From: Streptomyces yatensis
Lineage (GTDB): Bacteria; Actinomycetota; Actinomycetes; Streptomycetales; Streptomycetaceae
DNA: 64,000 nucleotides
Reading direction: 5' to 3'
Assembly: GCF_018069625.1 (NCBI RefSeq)
Contig: NZ_CP072941.1
Span: 5,704,001-5,768,000, forward strand
Below are positions 35,793 through 45,130 of the stretch, one piece after another; position 1 is the first letter of the stretch; each line of letters begins with the position of its first letter. The notes under the pieces were generated by a model that was not told where the DNA came from, did not search any database, and was given only the letters and a program-made list of their open reading frames with translations. The translations under genes were made by a program, and so were the position numbers.

Positions 35793-37103
35793 ATGGCTGT
35801 GCAGTCAGTAGAAAGCTCAACTGTTTCCTCCGCGTCCTCCGCCTCCGACGCCTCCGGTGCCTTCGGTCCCGCCATCGCATTGTCCTGCCGGGAGTGCGGT
35901 GAGCGGTTCGATCTGGGCCCGATCTTCGCGTGTGAGGTCTGTTTCGGGCCGCTCGAGGTCGCGTACGAGCTGCCGGCCGGCGACCCGGAGGGGCTGCGCC
36001 GGCGGATCGAGGCCGGTCCGAACAGCATCTGGCGCTATGCCCCGCTGCTGCCCGTCCCGGCGGACGTGGCGGACCTGCCCAGCCTGCACCCGGGCTTCAC
36101 CCAGCTGGTCAAGGCCGACAACCTCGCCCGTGAGCTCGGCGTCACCGGTGAGCTGCACATCAAGGACGACTCCGGCAACCCGACCCACTCCTTCAAGGAC
36201 CGGGTCGTCGCCATCGCCGTCCAGGCCGCCCGCACCTTCGGCTTCACCACCCTCTCCTGCTCCTCCACCGGCAACCTCGCCGGCGCGGTCGGTGCCGCGG
36301 CCGCCCGGGCGGGCTTCCGCTCCTGCGTCTTCATCCCGCACGACCTGGAGGCGGGCAAGGTCGTCATGGCCGCGGTCTACGGCGGTGAGCTGGTCGGCAT
36401 CGAGGGCACCTACGACGACGTCAACCGCTTCTGCAGCGAGCTGATCGGCGACCCGGTCGGCGAGGGCTGGGGCTTCGTCAACGTCAATCTGCGGCCGTAC
36501 TACGGCGAGGGCTCCAAGACCCTGGCCTACGAGATCTGCGAGCAGCTCGGCTGGCGGCTGCCGGACCAGATCGTCATCCCGATCGCCTCCGGCTCCCAGC
36601 TCACCAAGATCGACAAGGGGCTGAAGGAGCTGATCGCGATCGGGCTGGTCGAGGACAAGCCCTACAAGATCTTCGGCGCCCAGGCCGAGGGCTGCTCCCC
36701 GGTCTCCGCCGCCTTCAAGGCCGGCCATGACGTCGTGCGGCCGCAGAAGCCGCAGACCATCGCCAAGTCACTGGCCATCGGCAACCCCGCGGACGGCCCG
36801 TACGTCCTGGACATCGCCCGCCGCACGGGCGGCGCGGTGGAGGACGTGAACGACGAGCAGATCGTCGACGCGATCAAGCTGCTCGCCCGCACCGAGGGGA
36901 TCTTCGCGGAGACCGCGGGCGGGGTGACCGTCGGCGTGACCAAGAAGCTGATCGAGGACGGTCTGCTCGACCCGTCCCTGACGACCGTCGTGCTCAACAC
37001 CGGCGACGGCCTCAAGACCCTCGACGCGGTGGCCCCCACCACGGGTCCCTCCGCCATCATCCGCCCCACCCTTGACTCGTTCCGAGAGGCTGGTCTCGCA
37101 TGA
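35793..37103 (+). CDS. thrC: threonine synthase-like PLP enzyme under a SAM riboswitch (probable homocysteine synthase, MetM type)
   Basis: By similarity this is threonine synthase: PLP Lys135 in NPTHSFKDR, the phosphate loop SCSSTGNLAGAVGAAAARAG, and the O-phosphohomoserine-type fold, 436 residues. Residues 31-50 form a zinc-ribbon (CRECG ... CEVC) as in class II archaeal-like enzymes. Two facts argue for another role: a SAM-I riboswitch precedes it, which regulates sulfur amino acid genes, and its stop overlaps the start of a ThiS/MoaD-like sulfur carrier (ATGA). I infer that it replaces the phosphate of O-phosphohomoserine with sulfur from the carrier thiocarboxylate, giving homocysteine. 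I recall a reported Streptomyces route of this kind (MetM/MetO) but cannot check it. True threonine synthase is the fallback. Confidence 0.85.
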   Translation: MAVQSVESSTVSSASSASDASGAFGPAIALSCRECGERFDLGPIFACEVCFGPLEVAYELPAGDPEGLRRRIEAGPNSIWRYAPLLPVPADVADLPSLHPGFTQLVKADNLARELGVTGELHIKDDSGNPTHSFKDRVVAIAVQAARTFGFTTLSCSSTGNLAGAVGAAAARAGFRSCVFIPHDLEAGKVVMAAVYGGELVGIEGTYDDVNRFCSELIGDPVGEGWGFVNVNLRPYYGEGSKTLAYEICEQLGWRLPDQIVIPIASGSQLTKIDKGLKELIAIGLVEDKPYKIFGAQAEGCSPVSAAFKAGHDVVRPQKPQTIAKSLAIGNPADGPYVLDIARRTGGAVEDVNDEQIVDAIKLLARTEGIFAETAGGVTVGVTKKLIEDGLLDPSLTTVVLNTGDGLKTLDAVAPTTGPSAIIRPTLDSFREAGLA

Positions 37104-37378
37104 GCGTCAACGTCCGAATCCCGACCATCCTGCGCACGTACACCGCCGGTCAGGCCGAGGTTCCCGCCGAGGGTGCGACCCTCGCCGAGGTCCTGGCGGA
37201 TCTGGAGAAGAACCACCAGGGCATCGCGGCCCGCGTGCTGGACGACACCGGCAAGCTCCGCCGCTTCGTCAACGTCTACGTCAACGACGACGACGTCCGC
37301 TTCGCCGACGGCCTGGCCACGGCGACCCCGGACGGTGCCGGGATCTCGATCATCCCGGCGGTCGCGGGCGGCTGCTGA
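37100..37378 (+). CDS. ThiS/MoaD-family sulfur carrier protein ending Gly-Gly-Cys
   Basis: This 92-residue ubiquitin-like (beta-grasp) protein resembles CysO/MoaD: SVNVRIPTILRTYTAGQAEV, LAEVLADLEKNHQGIAARV and VNVYVNDDDVRFADGLAT. The tail is IIPAVAGGC. In this family the C-terminal Gly-Gly is adenylated and converted to a thiocarboxylate that donates sulfur. Here one extra Cys follows, so a protease of the JAMM/Mec type must first remove it. The gene starts within the stop of the threonine-synthase-like gene (ATGA) and shares its SAM riboswitch. It is probably the sulfur donor for that enzyme; a CysO-like role in cysteine synthesis is the alternative. Confidence 0.88.
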   Translation: MSVNVRIPTILRTYTAGQAEVPAEGATLAEVLADLEKNHQGIAARVLDDTGKLRRFVNVYVNDDDVRFADGLATATPDGAGISIIPAVAGGC

Positions 37379-37787
37379 CCCCGCGCCCACCCTCCTCACC
37401 TTTGGCATCGCCCCGTCCGGGGACAACCGGACGGGGCGATTCCGTGTGTGGAATCGCGATACAGTTGCCCGGATTCCCCGATGGCCCCCGGGCCGGAACC
37501 ACATATGAGAACTCGTCAAGTTGTGCGTAAAGTGTGAGCACGAATTGTCGGGTTGGTTCCCTATGTCCCGCCCGGCTTGCCCGGACTTCACATAATTTCT
37601 CACTTTTAACCGTTCGACCGCGCCCAGAATTCTCGTCCGATTGACCTGTTGCAGAGGGCGTTGGGACGGATACATTCAGCGGCGGTCGACGCGTTCCGGC
37701 GCACACCCCCCACATCCGGGGGGTGAGGTCTGACCCGGGTCCGCGGAGTGCGGTCCTGCGCAAGGGCCAGCAATAGGGGAGTTAGGA
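37379..37787. other. region between the sulfur carrier and cold-shock genes
   Basis: The 409 bases hold the operon terminator, then AT-richer sequence around 37500-37680 that probably contains the cold-shock promoter and a long 5' leader, as is common for csp genes. I see no gene. Confidence 0.55.
37407..37440 (+). terminator. terminator of the riboswitch operon
   Basis: Perfect 14-bp arms (ATCGCCCCGTCCGG at 37407-37420 and its complement at 37427-37440) enclose a 6-base loop and are followed by TCC. It lies 29 bases after the stop of the sulfur carrier gene. Confidence 0.88.
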
Positions 37788-37994
37788 ATGGCTCAGGGCA
37801 CCGTCAAGTGGTTCAACGCGGAGAAGGGGTACGGCTTCATCGCGGTCGACGGTGGTGCGGACGTGTTCGTCCACTACAGCGCGATCCAGATGGACGGGTA
37901 CCGCACCCTCGAGGAAGGCCAGCGGGTCGAGTTCGAGATCTCGCAGGGTCAGAAGGGCCCGCAGGCCGACATGGTCCGCGTGGCCGTAGGCTGA
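37788..37994 (+). CDS. cold-shock protein, CspA family
   Basis: The 68-residue product is a single cold-shock (OB-fold) domain. The RNA-binding motifs RNP1 KGYGFIAV and RNP2 DVFVHYSAI are intact, with [15 protein letters not shown] at the N-terminus. Such proteins melt RNA secondary structure and act as RNA chaperones. The ATG at 37788 has GGGGAGTTAGGA upstream. It is monocistronic, with terminators on both sides. Confidence 0.95.
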   Translation: MAQGTVKWFNAEKGYGFIAVDGGADVFVHYSAIQMDGYRTLEEGQRVEFEISQGQKGPQADMVRVAVG

Positions 37995-38026
37995 CGCGCC
38001 GACGCGACGCAGCTGAACAGTACAGT

Positions 38027-38066
38027 CCGAAGGGTCCGTGTCCCGGCCAGGGTACGGACCCTTCGG
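38027..38066 (+). terminator. terminator of the cold-shock gene
   Basis: Perfect 13-bp arms (CCGAAGGGTCCGT at 38027-38039 and its complement at 38054-38066) enclose a 14-base loop, 32 bases after the stop. Confidence 0.88.
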
Positions 38067-38163
38067 CGTGTCCGCGCTGATCATTACGGGGTTGGCGCGG
38101 GGGTTGATGCGGACGGGAGCGCTTGTGCCCACCCGTCACGGCCGCTTGCACTCTATAGGCCCG

Positions 38164-38208
38164 AGTGCTAATCATTGGCGTTAGCACTCTGACGTTGAGA
38201 GTGACAGA
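38164..38208 (+). promoter_or_regulatory. CIRCE element with an extra upstream half-site
   Basis: The HrcA operator reads TTAGCACTC (38182-38190), nine bases, then GAGTGACAG (38200-38208); the right half is imperfect. Nine bases upstream lies a further perfect half-site GAGTGCTAA (38164-38172). That copy overlaps the likely -10 region. Confidence 0.85.
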
Positions 38209-38224
38209 AGGACCGGGTCGGTGA

Positions 38225-39958
<1,734 letters not shown>

Positions 39959-40002
39959 TCGACTCGGCGCGTTCGTTCGCCGGTCGGTCGTACCGTCCAG
40001 GA

Positions 40003-40042
40003 CGTCGGGGCGGCACCCTCTCCCAGGGGTGCCGCCCCGACG
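40003..40042. terminator. bidirectional terminator between groEL and murQ
   Basis: Perfect 16-bp arms (CGTCGGGGCGGCACCC at 40003-40018 and its complement at 40027-40042) enclose an 8-base loop. It serves two converging genes. Confidence 0.92.
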
Positions 40043-40089
40043 GCGTTCTGGGGGCCGGGCCCCGGCTGCGGGAGCAGGCGTATCCGGGC

Positions 40090-41061
40090 TTACCGCTCAG
40101 CCGCATCGAGGGCGGCGCGCAGATGGCCGTGTGCCTCGGCGAGCAGCTTCTCGGCGGTCGGGGCGTCCACCTCGCCCAGGATGGTGAGGATCGCGTTCTT
40201 CACCTCGCCGTCCGTGGCCGCCAGCGCGCTCTCGATCCGCTGGTCGGAGGCGCCGGTCGCCAGGAAGACGATCCTCCGCGAGCGGGCGCGCAGCTTGTCG
40301 TTGGAGGCGCGCACATCGACCATCAGATTTCCGAAGGTCTTGCCCAGCCGGATCATGGTGATGGTCGAGATCATGTTGAGCACCAGCTTCTGAGCCGTGC
40401 CCGCCTTCAGCCGGGTCGAGCCGGTGAGCAGCTCCGGTCCCACGACGATCTCGATGCCGTGGTCGGCCGCGGCGGCGAGCGCCGAGCCGGCGTTGCAGGA
40501 CAGCCCGACGGTGAGCGCGCCGAGCCGTCGGCCGTGTTCGACCGCGCCCACGGCGTACGGGGTGCGGCCGGAGGCCGAGACGCCGACCACCGTGTCGTCG
40601 GGGCCGACCCCGAGCAGGTCGAGGTCCCGGGCGGCCAGTTCCGCGCTGTCCTCCGCGCCCTCGACCGAGGTCACCACGGCGTCCGGGCCGCCCGCGATCA
40701 CCCCGACGACCTGCTCGGGCCGGGTGTTGAAGGTGGGCGGGCATTCGCTCGCGTCGAGCACCCCGAGCCGTCCGGCGGTGCCCGCGCCCGTATAGAGGAG
40801 ACGGCCGCCGCGGGACATCCGCGCGGCGATGGCGTCGATGGCGGCGGCGATGCGGGGGAGCTGGAGGGCGACGGCGGTGGGGACGCCGGCGTCCTCCGCG
40901 TTCATGATCCGGGCGATCTCGAGGGTTTCCAGCCGGTCGATCTCGGCGAGTTCGGGGCGGAACGCCTCGGTGGTCAGGGTGTCGAGCTGGGCGCGGAGCC
41001 GGGTGGAGTCCTGGTCGGCCGCGGAGTCGGTGGGGTCGGCTGCGAAGTCGGCGGAAGTCAT
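40090..41061 (-). CDS. murQ: N-acetylmuramic acid 6-phosphate etherase
   Basis: MurQ cleaves the lactyl ether of MurNAc-6-phosphate to give GlcNAc-6-phosphate, feeding peptidoglycan recycling into NagA. The SIS-fold signatures are GRLLYTGAGTAGRLGVLDASECPPTF, VSASGRTPYAVGAVEHGR and GSTRLKAGTAQKLVLNMIST, all diagnostic. The 323-residue length is normal. It lies 97 bases downstream of an RpiR-type regulator on the same strand. The product is the substrate of NagA, encoded 12 kb away. Confidence 0.95.
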   Translation of the reverse strand: MTSADFAADPTDSAADQDSTRLRAQLDTLTTEAFRPELAEIDRLETLEIARIMNAEDAGVPTAVALQLPRIAAAIDAIAARMSRGGRLLYTGAGTAGRLGVLDASECPPTFNTRPEQVVGVIAGGPDAVVTSVEGAEDSAELAARDLDLLGVGPDDTVVGVSASGRTPYAVGAVEHGRRLGALTVGLSCNAGSALAAAADHGIEIVVGPELLTGSTRLKAGTAQKLVLNMISTITMIRLGKTFGNLMVDVRASNDKLRARSRRIVFLATGASDQRIESALAATDGEVKNAILTILGEVDAPTAEKLLAEAHGHLRAALDAAER

Positions 41062-41158
41062 GGCGAAGCGGCTCTTTCCGGTACGTCAGGGCGGGGGTGG
41101 GGGTGACGGTGACTGACTGGCGGGCAGCCACCGGGCGAAGCGATGATCGGTGCCCGGC

Positions 41159-42070
41159 TCAGCGATGCCCGGGACGCGGGTCGTGGCGGTGCGCGAGGGC
41201 CTCGTACGACGCGGAGAGAGCGGGCGCGGCCGATTCGTACGTCCGCTGGGCGACCCCTATGAACAGGCAGTCCACCACCAGCAGCTGGCTGGTGCGGCTG
41301 GACATGGCCGCCGGGCGCAGCTCGCTCTCCCGGGCGGTGGAGGTGGTGAGCACCAGGTCCGCGTACTGCGCGACCTCGCCGTCCGGCCGTCCGGTGATCG
41401 CGACGGTGGTGGCGCCGCGCTCGAAGGCCACCCGCAGCGGCTCGATGACATCCGTCGTACGCCCGGAGTGGGTGATCGCGATGGCGACGTCGCCGGAATG
41501 GAGCTGGACCGCGTTGGTGACCGCGAGATGCGGATCGGCGTGGGCATGGGCTATCAGCCCGATCCGCAGCAGCTTCTGGACCAGGTCCTGGCCGACGAGG
41601 CTGGACGCCCCCACCCCGTACACATCGATCCGGCGGGCCGTGGCCAGCGCCGATACGGCGGCCTCGACCTGGCTGGTGTCCAGGACGGCGGCGGTGTCGG
41701 CCAGACACTGCTGCTCCTCGCGCGCCAGCTTGGTGACCACATCGGCGATCGGATCGTCGACCGCGATGTCCGCGGTGACGGCCGGGGCCCGCCCGGCCGC
41801 CTGGTGTGCGGCGAGCGCGGCGAGCGCGATGCGCAGATCGCGATATCCGGGGTAGCCGAGCAGCCGGGAGGTGCGGACGACCGTGGCCTCGCTGGTGCCG
41901 GTCCGCTCGGCGAGCCCGGTGACGGTGAGCGCCGCGCATCCGGCCGGATCCCCCGCCACGGCCTCGGCCACGCGCTGCATGGAGCGGGTCATGGAGGGGC
42001 CTAACGTGCGCACCTTCGCGGCGAGGGCTGCCGGAGCGGGCGGGGTGGGATCGGATTGCGGAGGTGGCAT
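41159..42070 (-). CDS. MurR/RpiR-family regulator with SIS domain
   Basis: An N-terminal RpiR helix-turn-helix (about residues 20-95, SMQRVAEAVAGDPAGCAALTVTGLAERTGTSEATVVRTSRLLGYPGYRDLRIAL) precedes a SIS sugar-phosphate-binding domain (about 125-260, RIDVYGVGASSLVGQDL, ITHSGRTTDVIEPL). It probably senses MurNAc-6-phosphate and represses the adjacent murQ and itself. The ATG at 42070 has GAAGGA at good spacing; nine further upstream codons are possible. A/T-rich GAAA/TTTC palindromes at its start are likely its operators. Confidence 0.9.
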   Translation of the reverse strand: MPPPQSDPTPPAPAALAAKVRTLGPSMTRSMQRVAEAVAGDPAGCAALTVTGLAERTGTSEATVVRTSRLLGYPGYRDLRIALAALAAHQAAGRAPAVTADIAVDDPIADVVTKLAREEQQCLADTAAVLDTSQVEAAVSALATARRIDVYGVGASSLVGQDLVQKLLRIGLIAHAHADPHLAVTNAVQLHSGDVAIAITHSGRTTDVIEPLRVAFERGATTVAITGRPDGEVAQYADLVLTTSTARESELRPAAMSSRTSQLLVVDCLFIGVAQRTYESAAPALSASYEALAHRHDPRPGHR

Positions 42071-42113
42071 GAAAGTTTCCTTCAGGTCGCTTCTCATTCG
42101 CGAAAACTATTTC
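42070..42113. promoter_or_regulatory. candidate RpiR operators (GAAA...TTTC palindromes)
   Basis: TGAAAGTTTCCTTCA (42070-42084) overlaps the regulator start and GAAAACTATTTC (42102-42113) lies just upstream. Such GAAA/TTTC palindromes are common for RpiR-family regulators, so autoregulation is likely. Confidence 0.5.
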
Positions 42114-42138
42114 CGGCCACTGGGCTCGTCAACCCTCC

Positions 42139-42178
42139 GTGCGGCGGTGCGGCGGTGCGGCGGTGCGGCGGTGCGGCG
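42139..42178. repeat. octanucleotide repeat GTGCGGCG x5
   Basis: Five perfect 8-bp units run without interruption from 42139 to 42178, between the RpiR promoter side and the start of the next plus-strand gene. Confidence 0.92.
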
Positions 42179-42227
42179 GGGCGAGCAGAGCGAGGACGAA
42201 GCAAACAGGCGCCAGGAGGAAGCAAAG

Positions 42228-42599
42228 GTGACAATGGGACCCATGAAGCTCGAACACGCACTGCACGCGGCCCGTGCCCTCGTCCTGGCCGACCTCGCGG
42301 CGGGCGAGGTCGCCCGGGCCGATATCGTCTCGCTGGTCGAAGACGCGATCGCGCACCGCCGGTGGTGGGTCGAGCAGTGGCCGGAAGGCGTTGCGTACGT
42401 GGCCGGTCTGGTCGCCCAGGACGTCCAGGACGCCCTGCTGGAGCGGTACGGCCGATGGCCGCTGTGCCCCGTCTGCACCCAGGGCGGCGACCTCCACGCC
42501 CTCGACGTGGAACCCGAGTTGGGCCCCGACCCGCACTGGGTCTGCGGCAAGACGGCGGTCGCGGTGGCGCCCGTGGGTTCGCTGGGCACCACCCTCTGA
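42228..42599 (+). CDS. hypothetical protein with CPVC motif
   Basis: I do not recognise a named family for this 123-residue protein. It has an N-terminal helical part (LEHALHAARALVLADLAAGEVARADIVSLVEDAIAHRRWWVEQWPEG) and a C-terminal part with CPVC and a later single Cys in WVCGK, which could bind a metal. The GTG at 42228 follows AGGAGGA by seven bases, an ideal site; ATGs at 42234 and 42243 are alternatives. Its stop overlaps the start of the next gene (TGATG), so both are co-translated. Confidence 0.75.
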   Translation: MTMGPMKLEHALHAARALVLADLAAGEVARADIVSLVEDAIAHRRWWVEQWPEGVAYVAGLVAQDVQDALLERYGRWPLCPVCTQGGDLHALDVEPELGPDPHWVCGKTAVAVAPVGSLGTTL

Positions 42600-42871
42600 T
42601 GGCCGTACTGATCGACCCGCCTTCGTGGCCGGGCCACGGCCGTCTGTGGTCCCACCTGGTCAGCGATGTCTCCTACGCCGAACTCCACGCCTTCGCCGCC
42701 CGCATCGGCGCCCCGCGCCGAGGCTTCGACCGTGACCACTACGACCTGCCGAGCGAGCTGTACGCGAAGGCGGTGGGGGCGGGCGCGGAGGAGGTCGGCA
42801 GCAAGGAACTCCTCCGCCGTCTGAAGTCCGCGGGCCTCCGCCGCCGCAAGCGGGGCGCGAACGCGGACTGA
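42599..42871 (+). CDS. DUF4031 protein
   Basis: This 90-residue protein matches the small DUF4031 family: AVLIDPPSWPGHGRLWSHLVSDVSYAELHAFAARIGAPRRGFDRDHYDLP, then a basic C-terminus (LLRRLKSAGLRRRKRG). The family has conserved Asp/His residues but no established role. It starts by one-base overlap with the preceding stop and is the second gene of a two-gene unit. Confidence 0.85.
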   Translation: MAVLIDPPSWPGHGRLWSHLVSDVSYAELHAFAARIGAPRRGFDRDHYDLPSELYAKAVGAGAEEVGSKELLRRLKSAGLRRRKRGANAD

Positions 42872-43077
42872 CCGGTGCGGGCGGGCCCGCGGCGGGCCCT
42901 GTCCACCGGCCGCCCGGTACGGCCGCCGCGTCCTCGCCGCGCGTAGGTCTGGGCGCGCTGCCGCGCCGTCGCTCGTGACCCCGGGGGCGGCCGCACCGCG
43001 GTGGTATGGCGGGCATCAAGCCCAGCTTTGGGGCCAAGGTGAGTGCCCCGCGCGGGCGGCGGCGTCGCCGCGACCGG

Positions 43078-44355
43078 TTAGTGCGTTGTGCGCGACGGGT
43101 CGGGGGCCGCTTCCGTATCCGCCAGGTCGTACGTCGCCGACGTGGCGATGACGCGCGAGGCCCCCGCCGCCCGGTGCAGCCGCATCGCGGCGACCGTCGT
43201 CACCGCGCCCGTACCGGCGAGCGCCGCGCCCGTCCAGGCGACGGCCGGGTAGCCCCAGCCCAGGTCGATGACGAGGCCGCCGAGCCACGGGCCCACCGTG
43301 TTGCCGATGTTGAAGGCCGAGGTGTTCGTCGCGCCCGCGAGCGTGGGCGCGGCGTTGGCGAGGTTGAACATCCGGGCGTTGAGCGCGGGCGCGGTGAAGA
43401 AGGCGGTGAAGCCGAGCAGCAGCGCCAAGGTCACGGCCGCGACCGCGCTGTGCGCGGTCAGCGCCAGTGCGCTCAGCACGACCGTCGAGGCGGAGATGCC
43501 CCCGAGCATCGTGCCGAACAGATGCGCGTCCGCGATCCGCCCGCCGAGCACCGTCCCCAGCAGCGCGCCGACCCCGAACAGCGCGAGCACGGTGGGCACC
43601 CAGCTCTCGTCCAGCCCCGCCACATCGGTCAGCAGCGGCCCGAGGTAGGAGAACAGGCAGAAGACCGCGCCACCGCTCAGCGCGGTGGCGGCCAGCGCCA
43701 GCCACACCTGCCGGTCGCGGTAGATGCGCAACTCGGCCCGCAGCCGCGGCCGGTCGTCCCCGGTCGGCACCTCCGTACGCGGTACGAGCGCGACGACCCC
43801 GACCAGCCCGAGCGCAGACAGCCCGGCCACCGCCCAGAAGGCGGCCCGCCACCCCGCGTGCTGCCCGAGCAGCGCCCCGGCGGGGACCCCGGCGATGTTC
43901 GCGATGCTCAGCCCGCCGACCATCACCGCCATCGCCTTCGCCCGCGCGTTCACCGGCACCAGCGATACGGCCACCGCGGCGCCCACCGCCCAGAACCCGG
44001 CGCACGCGAGCGCGCTGAGGACCCGCGAGGCGAACAGCACTCCGTACGACGGCGCCAGCGCCCCGGCGATCTGCCCGAGCCCGAACACCGCCAGCAGCGC
44101 CATCAGCGTCGTCCGCCGCGGCAACCGCAGCGTGGCCGCCGCCAGCACCGGCGCCCCGACCACCATCCCGATCGCGAAGGCCGATATCAGCAATCCGGCC
44201 GTGGGGATGGACACGCCCATGTCGCGCGCGACGGGTTGCAGCAGCCCGGACAGCATGAACTCGGAGGTACCGAGGGCGAAGACGGACAGCCCGAGGACAT
44301 AGACCGCCAGGGGCATGCGGGAGCGAGCGGAATCCGCTGGGGAGGAGGAGGGCAT
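43078..44355 (-). CDS. MFS drug efflux transporter, Cmx/CmrA (chloramphenicol) type
   Basis: This is a 12-helix major facilitator, about 425 residues. The first helix MPLAVYVLGLSVFALGTSEFMLSGLL and the following VARDMGVSIPTAGLLISAFAIGMVVGAP are characteristic of the Cmx/CmrA chloramphenicol-efflux branch. The loop 2-3 signature is LRLPRRTTLMALL and helix 5 contains the NIAGVPAGALLGQ antiporter motif. Substrate range is inferred. The start is uncertain between 44355 and the ATG at 44316 directly before helix 1. No regulator is adjacent. Confidence 0.88.
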   Translation of the reverse strand: MPSSSPADSARSRMPLAVYVLGLSVFALGTSEFMLSGLLQPVARDMGVSIPTAGLLISAFAIGMVVGAPVLAAATLRLPRRTTLMALLAVFGLGQIAGALAPSYGVLFASRVLSALACAGFWAVGAAVAVSLVPVNARAKAMAVMVGGLSIANIAGVPAGALLGQHAGWRAAFWAVAGLSALGLVGVVALVPRTEVPTGDDRPRLRAELRIYRDRQVWLALAATALSGGAVFCLFSYLGPLLTDVAGLDESWVPTVLALFGVGALLGTVLGGRIADAHLFGTMLGGISASTVVLSALALTAHSAVAAVTLALLLGFTAFFTAPALNARMFNLANAAPTLAGATNTSAFNIGNTVGPWLGGLVIDLGWGYPAVAWTGAALAGTGAVTTVAAMRLHRAAGASRVIATSATYDLADTEAAPDPSRTTH

Positions 44356-44402
44356 GCCAGGCTCAACACCATGGCCTGACCTCGGCATTCCTTCAACGGC
44401 GG

Positions 44403-45074
44403 TTACGCACCGAGCAGCTCCAGCTCCGTGGCCATGTTGCGGCGCGCGGCCTCCTCCCAGCGGTCGTGGCCCTCCGGCGTACGGAAGAGGCGGGACAGGC
44501 CCAGCAGGTGGCGGAGGACGTTCGCGCGGCCCTCGCGGAAGGCGTCGTCGGGGACGAAGCCGTACTCCTCGCGGACCGCCGCCGCGTAGGCGCCGTAGGC
44601 CGCCGGGGAGCCGGCCAGCACGGCGAGGTCGGCGTCGCAGAGGACTTCGCCGTTGGTGTCGCCCTCGGCGGGGTCGTGGTCGCGGGTGACGAGGACGAGG
44701 CGGACGGTTTCGGCCGTGCGGGGCGCCGGGACGGCCGCCTCGGTGAGGGCGCGTTCGGCGAGGCGGGCGCTGCGTTCCTCGTTGGTGGAGCGGTCGGGGA
44801 GGTAGACGGCGTCGTGGAACCAGGCGGCGAGCCGGATGGCGGCGGGGTCGGGTGCCTGGACGTGGGGGAGCAGCTCGTCCACCCGGTCCAGGACCGCGAG
44901 CAGGTGATCGGTGGTGTGGTAGCGGCGCTGGGGTTCGGCCCAGCGGGTCAGCAGGTCCTCGCCGTAGGGCAGGGGAGAGGGATCCGTTGCTTCGCGGGCG
45001 CTGGTGAGGAGGTCCGTCCAGCGGGTGAGCAGGGCGTCATGGGCCGGATGGCGGGCGGGCGCGGGTGCGGGCAT
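44403..45074 (-). CDS. HD-domain metal-dependent phosphohydrolase
   Basis: This 223-residue protein shows the HD superfamily pattern: His in RYHTTDHL, the HD pair in AAWFHDAVY, and the C-terminal Asp in CDADLAVLAG. Actinobacterial members of this length are annotated as predicted metal-dependent HD phosphohydrolases, presumably acting on nucleotides; the substrate is not known. It is divergent from cutC with a 56-base gap between starts. The longest start, ATG 45074, fits. Confidence 0.85.
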   Translation of the reverse strand: MPAPAPARHPAHDALLTRWTDLLTSAREATDPSPLPYGEDLLTRWAEPQRRYHTTDHLLAVLDRVDELLPHVQAPDPAAIRLAAWFHDAVYLPDRSTNEERSARLAERALTEAAVPAPRTAETVRLVLVTRDHDPAEGDTNGEVLCDADLAVLAGSPAAYGAYAAAVREEYGFVPDDAFREGRANVLRHLLGLSRLFRTPEGHDRWEEAARRNMATELELLGA

Positions 45075-45130
45075 GGGCCAATTGTGGGGTAGCGGTTTGC
45101 CCTCTTGCGCGGTGTGGCAAGCTGTGGAGC

